A stretch of DNA of 64,000 nt from Theropithecus gelada (Eukaryota; Chordata; Mammalia; Primates; Cercopithecidae). Location: contig NC_037686.1 of assembly GCF_003255815.1 (NCBI RefSeq), positions 55,029,888-55,093,887 on the forward strand, given 5' to 3'. A program made the translations under genes and the position numbers. Each line of letters begins with the position of its first letter. The first letter of the stretch is position 1. Shown here piece by piece: positions 57,346 to 64,000 of this stretch. The notes under the pieces were generated by a model. It was not told the origin of the DNA and ran no database searches. It was given only the letters and a program-made list of their open reading frames with translations.

Positions 57346-58639
57346 GTGAGCCACTGTGATTAGCAGTGCCATATTCATATTTTAATACCTCATATACAGA
57401 CTTGCATTCTTCTCGATGTGAGGCTTATCATATGCTATACTTAATTTTTTTTAATCTAGCTCAATGTCATTTTATCAACTTATTTACTAGCTGTGATATC
57501 TTCAACAACTCCTTTCACATCTTTGAGCCTCTCTTTAATTGTCTAAAGTAGGGATAATACACTCTCCTTCACTTAATATGAGACTTTAATAAGATAATGT
57601 ATGTGAAAATTTTTAACTATAAAATGTTGGTTATCTCTGACCATCAACTTTCTTAGATGCAGTTTCTATTTTCTGTCTTCATTTCCTCATAACTATTTTA
57701 TTTCATTCTATTTGTCTCCTGTTTCCCCTCGTTTCCTCCAAATCCCTGTTTATCATTTATTTTCTATTCTGTATCTTCAACCTATTTTTCCATCAGCTTT
57801 TCCTTTTACGATGTTTGACTCTGAACTCCTAAATAGCAAAAACTTCCTTTCATCCCTCTCCAAGTCTCGTATTCTTCCTGATCATCCACATTTCCTCTCT
57901 CAACTTTTACAGTGTCTATTGGTACATCATATTCCCTGCATCACACTAATCCATTGAAACTGCCATCTTTAAGATCACTCGTGACCAAGCTGCCACCCTG
58001 ACAAGACTTTCTTTTTGTTGTTATAACTTCAGGTCTCTCTGCAGCATTTTCTGATTCAAAACTCCTGTGGCTCCTGGGACTCCATTCTATTCCTGTTTTT
58101 TTTTTTACTTCTCTAGTCAGTTCTTCCCAATCTCCTCTCCTTTCTTACCTCACCTTTTCATTCATTAGAATTACTCTTCATGAACAAGTTCATCCATACT
58201 CATCATCTAACTTGCCTCTACTATATGTTACTATCAGACAAATTTCATCTTCTGCTCTAACCCCATGCTGGAGCCATAGAACTTCCTGGCTCACTGCTAC
58301 CTGTCTATTTCACCTGCATGTCCTACAGGCATCTTGTAAAATTCAGCATGGCCAATCCCCTCAACCAGAATTACTCTCCGTCTCCCACTTTGGCTGATGC
58401 CACACGGCTCTCTCCCCAAATCATATACCTGATAGTTAACATGGAATATGTCCAATTAGTTCTTTAATTTCATAATGTCTTTCTAATCTCTTCCCTTTCT
58501 TTATACCTGTGCCACCCTGTTAGTTGAATCCTTTATTGTTACCTCATTGAAACCATTGTAGAATATCCTAATTTTTCTCCAATCTTAGCTCTCTACTATT
58601 GTTTCTCACTACAGCCAAAGTACTTTTTCTAAAGTATAA
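57346..58639. other. RELCH: intron after w17, pyrimidine-rich, nothing recognised
   Basis: 57650-58640 is CT-rich on the + strand, probably decayed L2 or similar upstream of 58640. No exon found. Confidence 0.4.
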
Positions 58640-58860
58640 ATCTCTTCATCTTATTCTCCTGTTAAAAACCTTTTACAAGTTTCTTCCATACAAGGCCTTT
58701 TATCATCTGACACCTGTTCATCTTGATAGTTTCATCCCTCTCCCTTTCTCCTCCATCACACACTCTGCCCCAGCCATGCCAAACTAATTCATCTCCACCA
58801 CATACATTGTCTTTTGCTTCCATGCCTTTGCCTGTTCTCTTCCTTCTGTCAGAAGAATAC
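58640..58860 (-). repeat. L2 (LINE-2) fragment, antisense
   Basis: ctgttaaaaaccttttacaa.. caaggccttttatcatctga.. ctctgccccagccatgccaa.. catgcctttgcctgttctct follow the L2 consensus order. Confidence 0.8.
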
Positions 58861-58917
58861 CATTGCATAATGTAAAGTGTAGGATGTACATTCAAAGGCT
58901 ATATTACATATGTGTTT

Positions 58918-59345
58918 GTATTAGTCAAGGTTCTCCAGAGAAGCAAAACCAAAATGATATATTAAGAGATGTATTTTAAGGAATTGGCTTATGCAGTTGA
59001 GGGGGCTGGCAAGTCCAAAATATGTAGGAGAGACCATAAGGCAGAACACTCAGGCAGGAATTGATGTTACAGGCTTCAGTCCAAAATATGGAGGGCAGGC
59101 TGATAAGCAGTATTTGAGGCAGATTCCTTCTTCAGGAAACCTCACTTTTTGCTCATAAAGCCTTCAACTGCTTGGATGAGGCCTACCCATATTTTTTAGG
59201 GGAATAATCTCCTTTACTTAAAATTAATTTATTGTAGATGTTCAGCACATCTACAAAATACTTTCATAGCAATGCCTGGGTCACTGTTTGATTAAATAAC
59301 TGGGTATTATATCCTAGCCAAGTTGACACAGAAGACTATGACTAT
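58918..59345. repeat. ancient interspersed repeat, family not assigned
   Basis: gtattagtcaaggttctcca.. taaggaattggcttatgcag.. agccaagttgacacagaaga is a well-known old repeat layout; subfamily not named. Confidence 0.6.
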
Positions 59346-60965
59346 CAGTCTTGTTTAAAAAACAATTATACTGTCACAAAGTTGATGAGGGAAAAAAAAG
59401 GAAAAATTTTTAAAATAATAATAATTAAACTAACACCCATGTAATTACTACCTAGCTTAATAGAAAATTACCAGTATCTTAAAAGTTCCATATATGCCCC
59501 TCCGTAATCATGTCCCTCTCCTGTGCTCCTCCAAGTTTAGCACTTGCCCAGAATTTTATATTTATCATACTTTTTCTTATTGTTTTACCACATATTTATT
59601 TATCCCTAAACAACATAGTATTTAATTTTGCATATTTCTCCTATCCTGTATATATGGAATCTCCTGTATGTATTCTTATATGATTTGCTTTTTTCACTCA
59701 TTTTGTTTATAAGTTTCATTCTTATTGATATTTGCAAAAGTAGTTATCTTATTGTCCTTACTGAATAGTATTCCTTTGTATGATTATGCCATAGTTTATC
59801 CATTCTTCTTTCTAGGAAAATAGGTGATATTTTCAGTATTTTGTTATTATAAACAGAATTACAAGCATCTTATGATGCACATGTGCAAAAGTTTGTCTGT
59901 GAGATACAAACTAGGAATAGAATCAACAAGTTGTACAGTGTACACATTTTCAGTTTTGCCTGCTAATGCTAAATTGTTTTCCGAAATGCTAACAATTTAT
60001 ACCCCTATAGGCAGTGTATGGGAGTACCCTCTTAGTTCTCATGTTTGCCAACACTTGGGATTGTTAAACTTTCTAATTTGGTGGATATAAAATTACCATT
60101 ATGTTTCTGATTTGCATTTCTCTAATTACTGTCAAGTTTGGGCATTCTTTGGTATGCTTATTGATGAGTTGTGTTCTTCTATTAAAGTCTATTTAGGTTT
60201 TTTGCCTATTTTTCATTTAGGCTGTCTTTTTAACCATTATTTTTTAGAAGTTCATTATGTATCTGGAATATACCAATACTTGGTCAGTTTTATGTTTTAT
60301 GAATATCTGTTTCCAATTTATATGTCTTTTCATATCTTTGGCATCTTCGAACACTGATTCTTAATTTTTTAATAGTCAGATTTATTGATCATTTCTAAAA
60401 GACATTATTTCCTATACTTCTGAAATTTTTTTAATTGACTTTATATAATGAAATCATTAATTTTACTAGAATTGGTTTTTATGTATGATGTGAGCTAGCA
60501 TTCCAATTATATTTTTTTTCCTATATGGACAATCTGTTATTTCAGTATTATTTATTGAACAGTTCATCCTTTTTGCACTGATTGGCAATGCTGCCTCTGT
60601 CAATATGAAGTTCCAATGTATGTACGTGCCTGTTATTGGGGAACATTCTTTCTCACTGGTTTCTTTGTCAATTATTATAAAAGCGATATGCTGTCTTCAT
60701 TACATTTGTCTTGTTTAAAAGTCCAGAATTCCAGTAGGACAAGTCCAGCATCTTGTCCTTTTTTAGAAATGTTTTGACTGTTCATGACCCTTACCTTCCT
60801 CGTGTAAAGTTTAGTATTATATTGACAGGTTCCAAGAAGGATCTTATGTAGATTCTGATTGAAATTGAATTGACTCTGTAAATTAATTTGGGGAGTCTTC
60901 TCTATGATTGAGTCTTGCTATATAGAACATGCTATATCTTATATTTATTTAGATCTCCTTTCAAC

Positions 60966-61004
60966 ACGCTGGGACTACAGGCATGAGCCACCATCCCCAG
61001 CCTG
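60966..61004 (-). repeat. 39-bp Alu 5'-end fragment at the L1 deletion point
   Basis: cgctgggactacaggcatga.. ccatccccagcctgg is an isolated antisense Alu end. Confidence 0.75.
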
Positions 61005-61278
61005 GTTTTTTTGTTTTGTTTTGTTTTTCTTTATTTATTTTAAAGTTAGTTTTGAATAGGGATTTATCAGTTTCATTAATCTCAAATATTGCACTTTTAG
61101 CTGTGTTGATTTTTCCTACTGCTTTTTTTCTATTTTACTTATATCTGTTTTCATCTTTATTTCCTTTTATTTTGTTTAGGTTTGTTTTTCTATTTTTCTA
61201 ACTTCTTGAGGAGGAAGTTTAGGTTATTTTTAAACTTTTCTTCTTTTCTGATATATTAATTTAAGGATTTTGGGTTTT

Positions 61279-61565
61279 TGTTTGTTTTTTTGAGACAGGG
61301 TCTCACTGTCACCCTTGCTGGAGTGCAGGGTGCTGTCTTGGCTCACTGCAACCTCTACCTCCCAGTGATCCCCCCACCTCAGCCTCCCGAGTAGCTGGGA
61401 CTACAGGAATGCACCACCATGCCCAGCTAATTTTTTGTATTTTTAGTAGAGATAGGGTTTTGCCATGCTGTCCAGGCTGGTCTCAAACTCCTGGGTTCAA
61501 GCGATCCACCCACCTTGGCCTCCCACAGTGCTGGGATTACAGGCTTGAACCACCATGCTCGGCTA
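61279..61565 (-). repeat. Alu, antisense, inside the L1M
   Basis: gagacagggtctcactgtca to ccaccatgctcggc; aatttaagg flanks both sides. Confidence 0.92.
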
Positions 61566-61997
61566 TGAATTTAAGGTTTTAAGTATTGTTTTAGCTGTAT
61601 CCCTTGCATTTGCTATATTTTATCTTTATTATCGTTTAGTTCAAATTACAGTTTTATTTCCAGTATTTCATTACTGACCCATGGGGTTTGTTTAATTGGG
61701 GGGCAATGGGAATTATCTAGTGATATTTTTGTTACTGATTTCTAACTTAACTACAGTAAGAAAACAGTGTGATTTCAGTCCTTTGAAATTTGTTAAAGTT
61801 ATCCTAATAACCCAGAATATGATCAGTGTGGCATTTGAAAAGAATATACATTCTGTCTTTATTAGGTATACTGTTTTATATATTTCAATAAAATAAGGTT
61901 AGTTAATTTTATGGTTCAATTCTATCTTCGTATCAGTTTTTTTGTGACCTGCTTGTTTCATCAGCTGTTGAAAGACATGTTAAAAGTTAAGACTGGC

Positions 61998-62286
61998 AGC
62001 CAGGCGTGGTGGCCCATGCCTGTAATTCCAGCACTTTGGGAGGCCGAGGCAGGCAGATCACCTGAGGTCAGGAGTTCACGACCAGTCTGACCAACATAGA
62101 GAAACCCCATCTCTACTAAAAATACAAAATTAGCATGGTGGTGCATGCCTGTAATTCCAGCTACTTGGGAGGCTGAGGCAGAAGAATCATTTGAACCCAG
62201 GAGGCAGAAGTTGCAGTGAGCCATGATCGCGCCATTGCACTCCAGCCTGGGCAACAAGAGCGAACTCCATCTCAAAAAAAAAAAAA
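61998..62286 (+). repeat. Alu (S type), sense
   Basis: agccaggcgtggtggcccat to an A-run; short deletion in the mid-linker. Opposite orientation to the Alu at 61279. Confidence 0.92.
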
Positions 62287-62289
62287 GTT

Positions 62290-62640
62290 ATAATTGGGAA
62301 TTGTCTACTTCCCCTTTTAGTTCTTTTCAGTTTTGCTTTGTATGTTTCTTAGATGCCCTTTATCAGGTTGGGGAAGTTTCCTTCTATTCCTAGTTTTTGA
62401 ATGTTTTTATAATGAAGGGATGTTAAATTATCAAGTATTTTTTTCTGCATCAATTGAGATGATCATGAGGTTGTTTTTTCTTCTATTGATACAGTGTGTT
62501 ACATTAATTTATCTCAGAGTACTAAACCAACCTTGCATTCCTGGGATAAATCCCACTTGGTTATGTTGTATAATTCCTTTTATATTAGCTGGATTAAGTT
62601 TGCTAGTATTTTGTTGAGGATCCTTGCTTCCAAGATAAAT
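62290..62640 (-). repeat. L1 ORF2 (reverse transcriptase region) fragment, antisense
   Basis: gatgccctttatcaggttgg.. ccttgcattcctgggataaa.. tttgctagtattttgttgag; corresponds to about 1385-1665 of the first L1. Confidence 0.85.
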
Positions 62641-63319
62641 GCTAAATCTAAGTCTATAGGACAGAACAAATAAGAAGCAAGCCTGTTTCACCACAAATTG
62701 CCCTACCTCCATTAGGGTATGGTGGGACTGAATAAGAGGAATAATTTAAAGACTTTAAAAGGATCAGATTCCCAGATTCCCTTGCCAATCTTGAAAGGAG
62801 ACTGGAGCTTTGCTCTGTAGACTTGAGATATCGGGCATAGCTGGAAACCATACTGAAAAGAGGGAAAATAAGTGACAGCTAGTTAATGATGGGACACCTC
62901 ATTACCCTTCAAATTCTGGCTGTCAGGTTTATGCCTACAGGGGAAAACAAATCAACAGAAAGTTAGGTTGGTGCCCAATTTAACTTAAAGTGAAGTTTAC
63001 CCATGCATAAAGAGATACTAATCCACATTTTGGTGCGCCAGTCATTAGTAGACATCCCAAGATTACCAATCATTTAGAAAAGCCTAGAATACCAAAGATA
63101 GAGATGAAAATATAGAAGAAAGAAGGAGGGTACTGGAGGAAACAGACAATGCGAGGAGGATAAAGAAAAATACAAAAATTTCCCCTTAAAAACCAAAAAG
63201 CAAAAAACTAGCCAAACAAACAAATGCTATAACCTGTGAGACAAGAGAGTGGGGAAGCAGAGAATACATTCAAAAAAGGGTAATCTAGAATTTCCCACAT
63301 GATGCATGATAAAAGTTTC
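62641..63319. other. intron, nothing recognised
   Basis: A-rich in 63090-63230. No exon found. Confidence 0.4.
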
Positions 63320-63835
63320 ATTCTCTCAGAATAATCCCCAAAGTCCTTATCATAATCTCAAGGCACTATAGGATCCAGCCCTCTCTTCTAGTACATCTAA
63401 GACTTCATCTTCTATCCTCTCTCCCTTGCTCACCCTGCACCAACTCTGGCCTCTTTCCTTAGGATATGGCAGGTCTTCTCCCACCTCACAGCCTTTGAGC
63501 AGCCTCTTCCTAGTGTCTGCAGCACTTATTCCTCCATCTCCTTCATGTTTTTACTTAAACATTAACATCTCCTTGAAGCCTACCCTGAACACTTCCATGA
63601 GAATTGTACCATTCTCTGCTTTGGCCTTCCTAATACCCCTTATCTTATTCAATATTTTTTTTAAAAGCCATATCACTTTCTAATATACTACATAATTTAC
63701 CTGCTTTTTGTATATCTATCTCTCTTACTAGAACATAAGCTCCACGAGTAGGGAATATTGTCTGTTTTATTTGCTCTATCCCCCCTGTCTAAAAAGGTGC
63801 CTAGCCCATAGTAGGTAGACAATAAATATTTTTTT
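63320..63835 (-). repeat. L2 (LINE-2) 3' end, antisense
   Basis: cactataggatccagccctc.. cttactagaacataagctcc.. catagtaggtagacaataaa is the classic antisense L2 3' end. The 85-codon open frame over it is a shadow. Confidence 0.88.
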
Positions 63836-64000
63836 AGTGACCTCCGTGCCCAAACATGGGCCAAGAATATTCAGAAGAGCCATTCATTTTCTGGTGTGGT
63901 TGCCAGATATCAGAGCAGCAGTTTAGATCTCTCTAACCTTTCTATCACTCACTCAGTTTCCCTGCAGGAATGGTGTTAACTTTTACACACCCAGCATATC

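Larger units (their letters stand above)
59430..61990 (-). repeat. old L1M, antisense, internally deleted and interrupted by Alus
   Basis: 3' UTR and ORF2-end text (gattatgccatagtttatcc near 59784, ctgatttgcatttctctaat near 60107) leads to tctgattgaaattgaattga near 60855. It then jumps to ORF2 text much nearer the 5' end (gggatttatcagtttcatta near 61060; ttgaaaagaatatacattct near 61837). About 1.1 kb of ORF2 is missing at about 60960-61010. Confidence 0.8.

Noticed and set aside
62963..62990. gttaggttggtgc resembling the MADE1 mariner MITE end
   Set aside because: Only about 12 bases match and no complementary end follows at the expected 80-bp spacing.
1..64000. CRISPR arrays, operons, tRNA or rRNA genes, bacterial-type terminators
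   Set aside because: The sequence is a primate intron-rich region; no such structures were seen. I also saw no clear polyadenylated processed pseudogene or CpG-island promoter.
57346..64000. Final coding exon(s) of RELCH
   Set aside because: I looked for sequence encoding the expected C-terminal end after PEHE with a fitting acceptor and did not find it; it presumably lies beyond 64000.

Overview
The window is nuclear DNA of a primate, very probably an Old World monkey (Cercopithecidae). It is AT-rich, intron-dominated and dense in Alu and L1 copies. The young AluY copies (3360, 6550, 9983, 14727, 34925) share diagnostic differences from the human AluY consensus, notably 'gatccggcc' (reverse 'ggccggatc') where human AluY has 'gatcgcgcc'; I recognise this as the cercopithecid AluYR type. 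The species cannot be told from the sequence.

The only protein-coding gene I can support is an internal part of RELCH (KIAA1468; RAB11-binding protein with LisH, coiled-coil and HEAT repeats) on the + strand. I rebuilt 18 exons between 10970 and 57345. All splice phases agree, and one 613-codon reading frame starts in phase 0 and ends in phase 0. It covers the HEAT-repeat C-terminal half. The 5' part (LisH, coiled coil) lies before position 1, and the last coding exon(s), about sixty residues, lie after 64000. Most of the short open frames in the window are Alu or L1 shadows.

Layout: 1-10969 is intron (old antisense L1, AluYR copies, a long inverted repeat, and a nested AluJ / ERV solo LTR / AluYR stack). 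10970-23889 holds exons w1-w5, with a fossil hAT-Charlie transposase in the intron before w4. 23890-39461 holds w6-w11, with a sense L1, an antisense L1PA-like copy and another AluYR. 39462-47870 holds w12-w15, including a duplicated pair, w13a and w13b. 47871-57345 holds w16 and w17, separated by a U12-type intron. 57346-64000 is intron with L2, antisense L1M and Alu copies.

The two strongest observations concern splicing. (1) Exons w13a (45207-45289) and w13b (45786-45868) are both 83 nt, have the same phase and encode homologous versions of one HEAT segment. Using both gives an immediate stop and using neither gives a stop in w15, so they must be used mutually exclusively. An unusual 126-nt AG-free zone with a distant branch-point candidate and a PTB-type tract precedes w13a, and an RBFOX-type TGCATG precedes w13b. 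(2) Intron 52866-57256 has a U12 5' site (GTATCCTT) and a near-consensus U12 branch site 16 nt before the exon.
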